Below, in pieces: positions 8,335 through 20,023 of a stretch of DNA of 64,000 bases. Where the stretch lies: contig NZ_BQHY01000008.1 in assembly GCF_021602155.1 (NCBI RefSeq), forward strand, positions 248,001 to 312,000. Direction: 5' to 3'. This DNA comes from Pseudomonas parakoreensis (lineage in GTDB: Bacteria > Pseudomonadota > Gammaproteobacteria > Pseudomonadales > Pseudomonadaceae). Position numbers and translations under genes: made by a program. Position 1 is the stretch's first letter, and every line of letters begins with the position of its first letter. Under the pieces are notes generated by a model that was given only the letters and a program-made list of their open reading frames with translations, searched no databases and was not told the DNA's origin.

Positions 8335-9785
8335 GCACCTCGACGATTATTCCTACGGTTGCCGTAGAAGAAGACTTCCGCACCCGGGCGCACAACGCCT
8401 TGGGTGATCAGCAGTTACGGAACAACTTCCGTACTGCCATGGATTCACTGATGACCAAGCGGGCCGCGGCGTTCAGCGATGCCCATGAAAGAGAACACTT
8501 GCGTGCCCTGGGCAACTCGATCAGGGCGCGTGCGCTCTCCAAGTTGCCCGACCTGCTCGAGCAACTGGAACAGAACCTGACCCGCAACGGTGTGACAGTG
8601 CACTGGGCGGAAACGGTGGACGAGGCCAATGGCATCGTCCTTTCGATCATCCGCGCTCACGAGGCGCGGCAAGTGATCAAGGGCAAATCGATGGTCAGCG
8701 AAGAGATGGAGATGAACCATTTCCTCGAGGCTCAAGGTGTTGAATGCCTGGAGTCCGACATGGGGGAATACATCGTCCAGCTCGACCACGAGAAGCCTTC
8801 ACACATCATTATGCCGGCGATCCACAAGAATGCCGGTCAGGTCGCGTCCTTGTTCCACGACAAACTTGGCGTGGAGTACACCAAGGACGTTGACCAACTC
8901 ATTCAGATCGGTCGCAGAGTCCTGCGGCAGAAATTCTTCGAAGCGGACATCGGCGTTTCCGGCGTCAACTTCGCCGTAGCCGAAACCGGCACTCTGCTGC
9001 TGGTGGAAAACGAAGGCAACGGGCGCATGACCACCACCGTGCCGCCGGTGCACATCGCCGTCACCGGCATCGAAAAGGTCGTGGAAAACCTGCGCGACGT
9101 GGTGCCGCTGTTGTCGCTGCTGACCCGCTCGGCGCTGGGCATTCCGATCACCACTTACGTCAACATGATCTCCGGCCCGCGCAAGGAACATGAACTCGAT
9201 GGCCCGCAGGAAGTGCATCTGGTGCTGCTCGACAACGGTCGCAGCCAGGCCTTTGCCGACAGCGAACTGCGCCAGACCCTGAACTGCATCCGCTGTGGCG
9301 CGTGCATGAACCATTGCCCGGTTTACACCCGCGTCGGTGGTCACACCTACGGCGAGGTTTATCCGGGACCGATCGGCAAAATCATCACCCCGCACATGGT
9401 CGGTCTGGCGAAAGTCCCGGACCACCCGAGCGCTTCGTCGTTGTGCGGTGCCTGCGGTGAAGTGTGCCCGGTGAAAATTCCGATCCCGGCAATTCTGCGC
9501 CGATTGCGCGAAGAAAACGTCAAAGCCCCGGACGCTCCACACCAAGTGATGCGCGGCCAGGGCAGCAAGTATTCGCGCAAGGAACGCTTCATCTGGAACG
9601 CCTGGGCGAAACTCAACAGCTCGCCGACGCTGTATCGGTTGTTCGGGTTCTTCGCCACGCGCCTGCGTGCCCTGACCCCGAGCAATGTCGGCCCGTGGAC
9701 GCAAAACCACAGCGCACCCAAACCCGCCGCCCGCTCACTGCACGACATGGCCCGCGAGCATCTGGCCAAACAGGGAGACCGCTGA
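8331..9785 (+). CDS. lutB: L-lactate dehydrogenase complex subunit LutB/LldF (ferredoxin-like Fe-S protein)
   Basis: LutB (YkgF/LldF) is the electron-carrying subunit of the LutABC complex. Of 484 residues, about 60-290 form a LUD domain (VIKGKSMVSEEMEMN, AETGTLLLVENEGNGRM). Then come two 4Fe-4S binding motifs, CIRCGACMNHCPVYTRVGG and CGACGEVCPVKIPIP. The C-terminal tail fits the family. Start is the ATG overlapping the lutA stop; the stop overlaps the lutC start by one base, so translation is coupled. Confidence 0.96.
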   Translation: MSTSTIIPTVAVEEDFRTRAHNALGDQQLRNNFRTAMDSLMTKRAAAFSDAHEREHLRALGNSIRARALSKLPDLLEQLEQNLTRNGVTVHWAETVDEANGIVLSIIRAHEARQVIKGKSMVSEEMEMNHFLEAQGVECLESDMGEYIVQLDHEKPSHIIMPAIHKNAGQVASLFHDKLGVEYTKDVDQLIQIGRRVLRQKFFEADIGVSGVNFAVAETGTLLLVENEGNGRMTTTVPPVHIAVTGIEKVVENLRDVVPLLSLLTRSALGIPITTYVNMISGPRKEHELDGPQEVHLVLLDNGRSQAFADSELRQTLNCIRCGACMNHCPVYTRVGGHTYGEVYPGPIGKIITPHMVGLAKVPDHPSASSLCGACGEVCPVKIPIPAILRRLREENVKAPDAPHQVMRGQGSKYSRKERFIWNAWAKLNSSPTLYRLFGFFATRLRALTPSNVGPWTQNHSAPKPAARSLHDMAREHLAKQGDR

Positions 9786-10452
9786 TGAGCGCCAAGCAAA
9801 ATATCCTCGCCAAGCTGCGGAAAAGTCTGACCGGCACCACACCGATTACCGACGACTTCGACGTCGATCTGGTGACCCAGCCTTATACCTACAGCGCCGA
9901 GCAACGCATCCCGCAGCTGCGCAAACTGATGGAAGCTGTACACACCGAAATCCATCTGACTACCGGCGCAGACTGGCCGGCGCTGCTCGCGCAATTACTG
10001 CGTGACCGTCAACTGCCAAGCCTGTTGATCGCACCGACGACGCCTCACGGGCAGCGCATCTCACAACACTGGGCGAACAATCCTGATCTGCCGACGCTGA
10101 AGTCCTACAACCGCCCGATGGAAGAGTGGAAAGCCGAGCTGTTCAACGACACCCCGGCCAGCCTGACCGGCACCCTCGGCGCCATCGCCGCCACCGGCAG
10201 CCTGATCCTCTGGCCAACCCGTGAAGAGCCGCGATTGATGAGCCTGGTGCCGCCGGTGCATTTCGCCCTGCTCAAGGCCAGCGAAATCCGCGACAACTTC
10301 TATCAGGTGCAACAGGAATTCGAGTGGGCCCAAGGCATGCCGACCAATGCGCTGCTGGTGTCCGGCCCGTCGAAAACTGCCGACATCGAACAAGTGTTGG
10401 CCTACGGCGCCCATGGCCCGAAAGACCTGGTGGTACTGATCCTGGAGGACCA

Positions 10453-10456
<4 letters not shown>
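9785..10456 (+). CDS. lutC: L-lactate dehydrogenase complex subunit LutC/LldG (LUD domain)
   Basis: LutC (YkgG/LldG) is the third subunit, a stand-alone LUD domain. The 223-residue protein shows the family pattern ATGSLILWPTREEPRLMSLVPPVHFALL and ends with the GAHGPKDLVVLILEDQ strand. The ATG at 9785 shares its first base with the lutB stop codon. Its own stop overlaps the next gene (dld). Together lutABC can replace the classical FMN enzyme LldD, which is not found in this window. Confidence 0.95.
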
Positions 10457-13263
<2,807 letters not shown>

Positions 13264-13305
13264 AAGAAAGTTAGAACCCTTGAGCGAGGCGGTAGTCCAC
13301 AGAAC

Positions 13306-13330
13306 AAGCCCCGAACACGCGGGGCTTTTC
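13306..13330 (+). terminator. Terminator of the lactate operon
   Basis: An 8-bp stem AAGCCCCG/CGGGGCTT followed by TTCCTCCTTT lies about 40 bp after the dld stop codon. Confidence 0.75.
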
Positions 13331-13395
13331 CTCCTTTCGCTGGCCTGCTCTGACGGTCAGTGAGAGTCTGGATTCCTCAGTGCAAGGAGATACTC

Positions 13396-13677
13396 ATGAA
13401 GCATTCTGTACTGTTTGGTCTGTTCGTTACTGCCTCGATGATGGCTTCTACTTCGTTCGCCGATGGCAAACCTGCCGACTTGTGCGAGGCGAATCTGCAA
13501 AAGATCGAAAGCGCCAAGACGCAATATCAGACGTCGCCGGATCTGAATTCGCGCGTCTCGGCAAGCGTCAGCAAAGCCCAGGCCCTCAAGGCTCAGGGCA
13601 GGATCGACGACTGCCTGGCGGAAACCCAGCAAACCCTTCTAGTAATCCAGAACTCGACGGGGGATACCAAGAAATAA
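13396..13677 (+). CDS. Small exported protein of unknown function, copy 1
   Basis: I do not recognise a named function. The 93-residue precursor has a Sec signal peptide (MKHSVLFGLFVTASMMASTSFA) cut probably after FA. The mature part of about 70 residues is helical and polar with two cysteines (LCEANLQ and DDCLAE), which may form a disulphide in the periplasm. A strong Shine-Dalgarno AAGGAGA precedes ATG 13396. The gene at 13875 is a paralogue: same start MKHS, same leader sequence, and the same two cysteine positions (DLCAGNLQ, DCVEV). Confidence 0.75.
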   Translation: MKHSVLFGLFVTASMMASTSFADGKPADLCEANLQKIESAKTQYQTSPDLNSRVSASVSKAQALKAQGRIDDCLAETQQTLLVIQNSTGDTKK

Positions 13678-13874
13678 ACCTTGGGACGACGAGCCTTCAG
13701 GTGGCGTGATGCAGCGCGATTCGGGTTGATGGGCCACGATGTAAAAAAAACCGAATTCCTGCGTGCGGCCGCGGTCGATTGTACAGGCCCACTACCAAAC
13801 ACGGCCTGTTACGACCTCGGCATCGCCGCCAGACCGTCCGGCAGCACCGAGACCAACCGTTCAAGGAGATACCC

Positions 13875-14150
13875 ATGAAGCATTCTGCAATTGCTGGATT
13901 GTTCATCGCTGGTGCCCTGCTGACGTCGCCGGTGTTTGCGGCAGACAAAGACCTTTGTGCCGGGAATCTTCAAACCATCAAAGACTTCGTTACCAGTCAG
14001 CCGTCAATTCCCGAAACGTCCATGAACAACGTCAAGGAAGCGCAGAAAAAAGCTGAAGACGCGCAGGCGGCCGGCAATGACAAGGATTGCGTTGAGGTCA
14101 CCTCTTCCTTGATAACCAAAATGCAAATCCGCAATCCAACTCGCAATTGA
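13875..14150 (+). CDS. Small exported protein of unknown function, copy 2
   Basis: This is a 91-residue paralogue of the protein at 13396. It has a signal peptide MKHSAIAGLFIAGALLTSPVFA, then a charged helical mature part with LCAGNLQTI and DKDCVEVTS, so the cysteine pair is conserved. The leader AAGGAGATACCCATGAAGCA nearly matches that of copy 1, which indicates tandem duplication including the ribosome binding site. A UUCG hairpin follows 8 bp after the stop. No function can be given. Confidence 0.75.
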   Translation: MKHSAIAGLFIAGALLTSPVFAADKDLCAGNLQTIKDFVTSQPSIPETSMNNVKEAQKKAEDAQAAGNDKDCVEVTSSLITKMQIRNPTRN

Positions 14151-14158
14151 TATGCCAC

Positions 14159-14182
14159 GAGGCCAACCTTCGGGTTGGCCTC
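14159..14182 (+). terminator. UUCG-loop hairpin after small exported gene
   Basis: A 10-bp perfect stem GAGGCCAACC-TTCG-GGTTGGCCTC is placed just after the stop at 14150. The T-tract is poor, so termination strength is uncertain. Confidence 0.7.
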
Positions 14183-14246
14183 GCCGGCCGTTTGGCGTAC
14201 ACTGCGCAGGCTTGTTGCCTCACCTGATGTACGAGGCAATGAGTTC

Positions 14247-14636
14247 GGGGCCGATTAGGATTCGACGCCGGTGACGAAACTTTAGGTGCATGCCGACTTG
14301 GTAACAGAAGTCGTAAATCCACTGTTGCAACTTCTTATAGTTGCCAATGACGACCAATACGGTGCTGCTCTCGCTGCTTAATTGCAGCTGACATGCACTC
14401 CTGGTGCCTTCGGGCCCAGCAATCATCAGGGGATGTCTGTAAACCCGAAATGATTGTCATATAGAACAGAATCGCCGTGCAGTACGTTGTGGACGAAGCG
14501 GCTAAAACTTACACAACTCGCCCAAAGCACCCTGCCCGTCGGGTCGCTGAGGGTTAACTTAATAGACACGGCTACGCATGTAGTACCGACAGCGGAGCAC
14601 TGGCGGACGGGGGTTCAAATCCCCCCGGCTCCACCA
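14247..14636 (+). ncRNA. ssrA: Transfer-messenger RNA (tmRNA, SsrA)
   Basis: tmRNA rescues stalled ribosomes with SmpB, which is encoded at 4051. The 5' end GGGGCCGATTAGGATTCGAC and the 3' end (GGGGGTTCAAATCCCCCC, then GGCTCCACCA) form the tRNA-Ala-like domain with T-arm and CCA. The reading frame for the tag starts at GCC 14343 and encodes ANDDQYGAALAA before TAA at 14379-14381, a Pseudomonas-type degradation tag. Pseudoknot regions follow. A perfect terminator lies 9 bp beyond the CCA. Though ssrA is a common integration site, I see no integrase or duplicated 3' end beside it here. Confidence 0.98.
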
Positions 14637-14642
14637 ACTCTC

Positions 14643-14680
14643 GACGACAAAGCCCGCCTTGTGCGGGCTTTGTCGCATTT
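14643..14680 (+). terminator. tmRNA terminator
   Basis: A 12-bp perfect stem GACAAAGCCCGC/GCGGGCTTTGTC with a 5-nt loop directly follows the ssrA 3' end. Confidence 0.9.
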
Positions 14681-14764
14681 GCACATCAGCCAAACCGGGC
14701 ACACAAACCCACAGCCTGCAAGCGATCGAGCTCGATAACCCTGGCAATGCTCTGCCTACTCATA

Positions 14765-14793
14765 AAAAAGGACGACACGATGTCGTCCTTTTT
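14765..14793. terminator. Bidirectional terminator
   Basis: AAAAAGGACGACA-CGA-TGTCGTCCTTTTT is a perfect inverted repeat with A/T tails, about 20 bp beyond the stop of the minus-strand gene ending at 14814. It can serve that gene and block read-through from ssrA. Confidence 0.88.
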
Positions 14794-14813
14794 CGTACCC
14801 GCATTCATCAAAA

Positions 14814-15443
14814 TCAATGAACCGCGCTGAGCAGATCCGGGCGGCTGGATTTGAGCATAGCCTCATTGACCTTGCCTTGAATCGAGCAGGTAAACATCCC
14901 CTTGCTGCCAGTCGTCAGCTCTTGCGGAGCAGGCTCGATCAGAAACACGCGCTCGGCACTGTCGACAACCAGCTTACCCGCCGTTGCGGATGGGTCTTCC
15001 GGCTGCCAGTTGGATTTGCCGTGGGACCAGATTTCCGCGCGGGCGTAGAGTCCCTGCGACATGTCCATACGCGGCCCGCCCGCTTTTTCCAACTGGGTGT
15101 GGAGTTCATTCGGTGTCTGCTTGGCGTAGAACCCCCAACTGATGATGCGAGTGTCCATCAGGTCTGTATCTTCGGCGTAGAAGCCGGTCAACGACATGCC
15201 GTCAATTTCGACCGGCTTGGCGAACATCCACCGCTGCCCCATATCGCTCTTGGTGCCGCCGGACAATTTGATCTGGCCATTTTCGACAGTGCTCGGCACC
15301 AGATCCTTGAACAAGGGTGATTGCACGACTGCCAGGGAGTGATCGTCACAAGCGGCAAACGACGCCACCGGCGAAGGTGCAGCGGCAACGCTGAAAGAAG
15401 AAAAAAGGGCCGCAATGGGCAACAACAGGAAAATTGGTTTCAT
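14814..15443 (-). CDS. Exported protein of unknown function
   Basis: No family is recognised with confidence. ATG 15443 gives a 209-residue precursor with a clear signal peptide (MKPIFLLLPIAALFSSFSVAAA). The mature part has two cysteines (ASFAACDDHS near its start and FTCSIQGKVN near its end), which could pair in the periplasm. The remainder is a mixed alpha/beta domain with aromatic-rich segments such as MSLTGFYAEDTDL and RIISWGFYAKQTP. An in-frame extension to 15491 lacks support. It stands alone between terminators and the transporter gene. Confidence 0.7.
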   Translation of the reverse strand: MKPIFLLLPIAALFSSFSVAAAPSPVASFAACDDHSLAVVQSPLFKDLVPSTVENGQIKLSGGTKSDMGQRWMFAKPVEIDGMSLTGFYAEDTDLMDTRIISWGFYAKQTPNELHTQLEKAGGPRMDMSQGLYARAEIWSHGKSNWQPEDPSATAGKLVVDSAERVFLIEPAPQELTTGSKGMFTCSIQGKVNEAMLKSSRPDLLSAVH

Positions 15444-15524
15444 GGAATGACTCAAATGGAAGACTGAAAAAATCGACAGAGACGATATCACAATGACATC
15501 AATCGACAGACTTCAGAGTTTCAA

Positions 15525-16565
15525 TCAATGCCCATGCCGATGATGCACATCCGGAAAATGCGCATGACTGTGCCGCATCGGCGTATGCACATGCGGATGG
15601 CTATGCGGCTCCACCCCATCCCACTCAAACCCATGCGTATGTTGATGATGCTCATCGTGTGTATGCCGATGATCATGCTCAAGCCGTTCGTGCTGATGCT
15701 CATGAACATGGTTTTCCATCAGATGAATCCATACCCCCACGGCCATTAACGCTGCTGCGAGCAGGAACATCAGCGATATCGATTCGCCCAGCAGCAGAAT
15801 CGAGATGCCCGCGCCGAGAAACGGTGCGGTGGAAAAGTAGGCGCCGGTGCGTGCGCTGCCGAGGCCGCGCAGGGCGAGGACGAACATGACCAGGCTGACG
15901 CCGTAGCCGAGAAAGCCGACCAGCATGATCGGCAACAACGAGGTGGCGGCGGGTAGTTGGCTGCCGATGAACAGGGCCAGTGTGCAGTTGACCAGACCGG
16001 CCACGAGGCCTTTGCTGCCGGCGATGAACAGTGCGTCCGAGGCCGAGACTTTACGGGTCAGGTTGTTGTCGATGGCCCAGCAACAGCAGGCGAAAGCCAC
16101 GGCCAGCGGCCCGGTCCAGTCTTGCGCCGAGACGGCCTCTTGCGGCCAGGACAGCACGACGCCACCGGCGACGATGGCGAGCATGCCGATTACGATTCGT
16201 CGGTCGGCGTTTTCCTTGAACACCACCCACGCCAGTAGCGCCGTGAGCACGGATTCGAGGTTGAGCATCAGTGACGCGCTCGCGCCGGACGTTCGGGTCA
16301 AACCGAACATCAGCGCCACTGGCGCCAACACGCCGCCGAAGCCAATGGCGCCGAGCAGCCATGGCCATTCACCAGTGCCGAGCCCGGAAGGTTTCCAGCC
16401 ACGATCGCGGGCAAAACGCAGGACGGTCAAGCCCAGACCACTGCCGAGATAGAGCAACCCGGCGAGCAGAATCGGCGAAATCTGTACCCCCAGCAGTTTG
16501 GCAAGAGGCGTACTGGCGCCAAACAGCGCTGCCGCAATCAATGCGTAGAGAACGCTCATATTCAT
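15525..16565 (-). CDS. EamA/DMT-family transporter with a histidine-rich C-terminal tail
   Basis: This inner-membrane drug/metabolite-superfamily transporter has 346 residues. Residues 1 to about 280 form ten hydrophobic helices as two EamA repeats (ALFGASTPLAKLLGVQISP, and later FLGYGVSLVMFVLALRGLGSARTGAYFS). The last 66 residues are soluble and hold 24 histidines (for example HVHEHQHERLEHDHRHTH and PHSHPHVHTP), resembling metal-binding tails of zinc, nickel or cobalt transporters. A metal-linked role is inferred from this tail only; EamA proteins usually move organic metabolites. ATG 16565 and ATG 16559 are both possible starts. It is divergent from the exported protein at 16771. Confidence 0.85.
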   Translation of the reverse strand: MNMSVLYALIAAALFGASTPLAKLLGVQISPILLAGLLYLGSGLGLTVLRFARDRGWKPSGLGTGEWPWLLGAIGFGGVLAPVALMFGLTRTSGASASLMLNLESVLTALLAWVVFKENADRRIVIGMLAIVAGGVVLSWPQEAVSAQDWTGPLAVAFACCCWAIDNNLTRKVSASDALFIAGSKGLVAGLVNCTLALFIGSQLPAATSLLPIMLVGFLGYGVSLVMFVLALRGLGSARTGAYFSTAPFLGAGISILLLGESISLMFLLAAALMAVGVWIHLMENHVHEHQHERLEHDHRHTHDEHHQHTHGFEWDGVEPHSHPHVHTPMRHSHAHFPDVHHRHGH

Positions 16566-16770
16566 GCCGGGATCACTCGCTGGGGCCGATGGAATACCAG
16601 CCAGCATCATGGCAAAACTCAGGTGAGAATTATGTGAACAACTGATTCGTGTCAGGGAACACGGCCTCTGGGACGTGCTCAAATCCAGCAACATTTAATC
16701 CGCGCAATCTCTGGGCGGTCGCTCGATGCAGCTTCTATGCTGCGAACATCGAGATGCAATGGAGTTGAAG

Positions 16771-17694
16771 ATGAAGAGCTGGATCGCCGTAGCGCTGGCC
16801 GCGCTGATTTCCTTGTCCGTCCATGCGGCCGACGCCCCCACTGTGCGCGTCGAACCGATAGCGTTCACAACCGCTGCCGACAGCGTCCAGCGCAAACAGT
16901 CGATCACGGGTGACCAGACGGCGGAGTACCGGTTCAACGCCAAGGCCGGCCAGATGCTGACCGTCGACTTCAAGCCCTCCAACACCTCCGCTTACTTCAA
17001 CATCGCTGCCAAGGGGGCCGATTACGCGCTGTTCAATGGCTCGATCATGGGCAATCACTTCCTCGGCACATTGCCCAGCGATGGCGAGTACACGGTTCAG
17101 GTCTACCTAATGCGCAACGCCGCACGGCGTAATGAAGTGGCCAACTACGATTTGTCGCTGAGGCTGGTCAATGGCGATGCCATCAGCCGTCAGCCACCAT
17201 TCGATCAGACGCTGGAATTGCAGGGCATTGCCTTTCATGTCAGCACTGAACAGGTCGATGGCAAACTCACTTTGCACATCGCTCCCAAGGGGCTGGAGAT
17301 CGACAATACGGTCATCATTCAGGCCCTTAGCGGTGAGGTGGTGCGCGCCGAAGTCGCCGATCTCAATAACGACGGTTCCCCTGAACTCTATGTGTTCACC
17401 CGCTCGCCCGGACGCGGCATGCCGGGCGAACTGATCGCCTATTCGGCCAACAACAAGAAATCCCTGAGCGAAATCTACTTGCCTCCGGTCAGTGACAACC
17501 CGAAAACCGCCGAGGGTTATCAGGGCGAGGACTCGTTTGCCGTGGTGGAAAACAGGCTGGTGCAACGCTTCCCGGTGTATGACAGCGCCGACGCGGGTGC
17601 GGGGCGTACGGGGAAGATGCGTCAGGTTCAATACAAGTTGGTGGCGGGTGAAGCCGGGTGGATTTTGCGCGAGGACAAGGTCACGGAATTCTGA
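16771..17694 (+). CDS. Exported protein with PliG-like (g-type lysozyme inhibitor-like) N-terminal domain
   Basis: The 307-residue precursor begins with a signal peptide (MKSWIAVALAALISLSVHAA). Residues about 35-130 resemble the E. coli g-type lysozyme inhibitor PliG/YcgK: a Y.F.AKAGQ strand, then LPSDGEYTVQVYLMRNAARR and NYDLSLRL, matching the end pattern of that family. The remaining 170 residues are a second domain with an FG-GAP/EF-like stretch (VADLNNDGSPELYVFTRS). Protection of peptidoglycan from lysozyme is an inference from this resemblance. ATG 16771 has GGAG 6 bp upstream; an ATG at 16759 is less well placed. It is divergent from the EamA gene. Confidence 0.75.
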   Translation: MKSWIAVALAALISLSVHAADAPTVRVEPIAFTTAADSVQRKQSITGDQTAEYRFNAKAGQMLTVDFKPSNTSAYFNIAAKGADYALFNGSIMGNHFLGTLPSDGEYTVQVYLMRNAARRNEVANYDLSLRLVNGDAISRQPPFDQTLELQGIAFHVSTEQVDGKLTLHIAPKGLEIDNTVIIQALSGEVVRAEVADLNNDGSPELYVFTRSPGRGMPGELIAYSANNKKSLSEIYLPPVSDNPKTAEGYQGEDSFAVVENRLVQRFPVYDSADAGAGRTGKMRQVQYKLVAGEAGWILREDKVTEF

Positions 17695-17778
17695 AATGAC
17701 CGGGTTCGTTACGGCCGGCGGATAAACCCCTGAACCACTTCTACACTCACACCGCCCCCACTGCCACGACGAGCCCCC

Positions 17779-19185
17779 ATGACCACCCTCCAAGACCGCA
17801 TGAAGCAAGGCAAGGACGCCCGCAAGCAATGCTCGCGCAGCACCCACGCCACCACCGGAAAAATGAGCCGCGATCCGATTCCGCTGATCAAAGCGTCGAG
17901 TCAGGGCCGCGTCGCTTCGCTGGTGGAGTTGCGTTACGGACGAATGCTGGTGTCGCCCTTCACGTTCTTCCGTGGCAACGCGCTGCTGCAGGCCCATGAT
18001 CTGTCGAGCACCGAGAACATGGGGCTGGTCGGGCCGATCTGCGGGGATGCGCATTTGATGAACTTCGGCGGGTTCGCCACGCCGGAGCGCAATTTGCTGT
18101 TCAGCGTGAATGATTTCGACGAGGCGCATCCTGGGCCCTGGGAATGGGACGTAAAGCGGCTGGCGGCAAGTTTTGTGGTGGCGGCGCGGGATTTGCGCCA
18201 TGGCGAGTCGGTTGAGGAAGAGGTGTGTCGGCAGATGGTCGGTGCCTATCAGGCGACAATGCTGGAGTGTGCCGAACAGAGTGCGCTGGAAACCTGGTAC
18301 GAATCGATCAAGTACGAAGACCTGCTCGATCAGGCACGCAAGAGTGCGTTGGAGCATGTGCAGCGTGCCGTCGATAAAGCCGAACGGCGCACCCATGCCG
18401 AGTTGCTGCCGAAAATCAGTGAGCGCGACGCCAACGGGCGACTGGTCATTCGTGACGACCTGCCGGAAATTTTCCACCTGCACAAGAACACTACGCTGCT
18501 CGACGCCGACGATGATTGGTTGCGGCTGGCAGACTGGCGACCGTTGTTCGATACGTTCATGCGTGACTATCGCACCACGCTGCAGGCTGACCGGCGAGAA
18601 TTGCTCTCGCGGTTTCACGTACAGGATCTGGCGTTCAAAGTGGTGGGTGTCGGCAGTGTGGGCACCCGATGTCTGGTGGCGCTGCTGACCGACGATCAGG
18701 AATTTCCGTTGTTTCTGCAGTTCAAGGAGGCGCGGCGCTCGGTGCTCGCCGACTATGTGAAGGCCAAGTCCCGCACGCGTCATGAAGGCCAACGGGTGGT
18801 CGAAGGACAGCGCCTGATGCAGTCGGCCAGCGATCTGTTTCTCGGCTGGACCACCGGCCCCCACGGTCGGCATTTTTATGTGCGGCAATTGCGCGACATG
18901 AAGATCTCCGCCGAACTGGAAAACTTCGACGCCGAAACCTTCGCCGCCTATGCCCGGGTCTGCGGTCGCGCACTGGCGCGCGCCCACGCCAAAGCCTCGG
19001 GCAATGCGGCGGTCATCAGCGGCTATATCGGCAAGGGCGATGCCTTGGCGGACGCCCTGTTCAAATACGCCCGCAGTTACACCGCGCAGAACGAACGTGA
19101 CTTCGAACGTTTTCAGCAGGCTTGCCGCAAGGGCCGGCTGCGGGCACGTTCGGAAGCCGATTTCGCCGCGGATCACTTGCCTTGA
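17779..19185 (+). CDS. DUF2252 family protein
   Basis: This 468-residue cytoplasmic protein belongs to DUF2252, a family of unknown function with a kinase-like (aminoglycoside phosphotransferase-like) fold. Diagnostic stretches are SPFTFFRGNALLQAHDL, GPICGDAHLMNFGGFATPE, the acidic NDFDEAHPGPWEWDVKRLAA and the later FYVRQLRDMKISAELE. The GDAHLMNFG and NDFDE motifs resemble a catalytic loop and metal-binding site, but no substrate is known. It stands alone, 84 bp after the preceding gene. A hairpin terminator lies about 100 bp after its stop. Confidence 0.9.
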   Translation: MTTLQDRMKQGKDARKQCSRSTHATTGKMSRDPIPLIKASSQGRVASLVELRYGRMLVSPFTFFRGNALLQAHDLSSTENMGLVGPICGDAHLMNFGGFATPERNLLFSVNDFDEAHPGPWEWDVKRLAASFVVAARDLRHGESVEEEVCRQMVGAYQATMLECAEQSALETWYESIKYEDLLDQARKSALEHVQRAVDKAERRTHAELLPKISERDANGRLVIRDDLPEIFHLHKNTTLLDADDDWLRLADWRPLFDTFMRDYRTTLQADRRELLSRFHVQDLAFKVVGVGSVGTRCLVALLTDDQEFPLFLQFKEARRSVLADYVKAKSRTRHEGQRVVEGQRLMQSASDLFLGWTTGPHGRHFYVRQLRDMKISAELENFDAETFAAYARVCGRALARAHAKASGNAAVISGYIGKGDALADALFKYARSYTAQNERDFERFQQACRKGRLRARSEADFAADHLP

Positions 19186-19284
19186 CGCGCTGCAGAGCGC
19201 TCGCTATCGAGATGAATTTTTCTTCACTGCCCCCGTTCGATCAACACGGTACAGTCCGCTCGCTCATTCAAGAAACTACGGTTC

Positions 19285-19312
19285 GCCCGCGCTCTCCCGC
19301 GGGCTTTTTTTT
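19285..19312 (+). terminator. Terminator after DUF2252 gene
   Basis: Stem GCCCGCG/CGCGGGC followed by an eight-T tract. Confidence 0.88.
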
Positions 19313-19405
19313 GCCTGGCGTTTGCTGCGGAAACGATCCGCGCGGTTTGTTTTTTCCCGCCCCATGATCAATCCTGTCCCTCGACCCTGACCACCGGAGC
19401 GCACG

Positions 19406-19993
19406 ATGCCGCTGCTGACCTTGCCCTGCCAACGCCTGACGCTCGCCATCCTCGCCCCGGAACAAGCCGAACTGGAAAGTGACTTCTACGCACGCAACCA
19501 GCGCCATCTCGCCCCGTGGTCGCCGATTCGCACCACCGAGTACTTTTCCACCGAGCAGATTCGCCGACGCCTTGAGGTTCAGGCCAGTGCCTACGAGGCC
19601 GGGCTGGCGATGCATTTCGCCCTGCTGACGCAGGACGGCCAGCAGATGATCGGCGCATGCAACTTCAGCGGGATCATTCGCGGTGCGTTTCAGGCCTGTT
19701 ATCTGGGTTATCACATTGACCACGCGCATCAGGGTCAGGGCCTGATGCAGGAAGGCCTGGAGGCCGGCATCGGCTACATGTTCGACACGCAGAACCTGCA
19801 CCGGATCATGGCCAACTACATACCCGGCAACGAGCGCAGTGCGCGCTTGCTGGAGCGTCTGGGTTTCGAGCGCGAGGGCTACGCCAAGGCCTACCTGAAC
19901 ATCGCCGGGCGCTGGCAGGACCATGTGCTGACGGCGCTGGTCAATCCGGTGTTCGAGGCACCGGAAAAGCGTTGGTCACGACAACTGGCGTGA
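19406..19993 (+). CDS. GNAT acetyltransferase, RimJ-like
   Basis: This 195-residue acetyl-CoA-dependent N-acetyltransferase resembles RimJ/RimL enzymes that acetylate ribosomal protein N-termini; the true substrate is not known. The acetyl-CoA binding motif appears as GYHIDHAHQGQGLMQEGLEAG (Q/R-x-x-G-x-G/A type). It is followed by HRIMANYIPGNERSARLLERLGFEREGYAKAYL, the standard C-terminal GNAT pattern. The N-terminal LTLPCQRLTLAILAPEQAE and HLAPWSP are also typical. The start at 19406 has GGAG upstream. The next gene begins 30 bp downstream on the same strand, so the two may be co-transcribed. Confidence 0.88.
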   Translation: MPLLTLPCQRLTLAILAPEQAELESDFYARNQRHLAPWSPIRTTEYFSTEQIRRRLEVQASAYEAGLAMHFALLTQDGQQMIGACNFSGIIRGAFQACYLGYHIDHAHQGQGLMQEGLEAGIGYMFDTQNLHRIMANYIPGNERSARLLERLGFEREGYAKAYLNIAGRWQDHVLTALVNPVFEAPEKRWSRQLA

Positions 19994-20023
19994 GTTTCAC
20001 AATTTGTTAAGCATTGGCGAAGT

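Noticed and set aside
14247-14813. Genomic island integrated at the tmRNA 3' end
   Set aside because: The ssrA end is intact and followed by its terminator; no integrase and no duplicated 3' segment are seen in the window.
17107-19176. 689-codon minus-strand open frame opposite the DUF2252 gene
   Set aside because: Covers parts of two real genes in the opposite direction and shows no domain.
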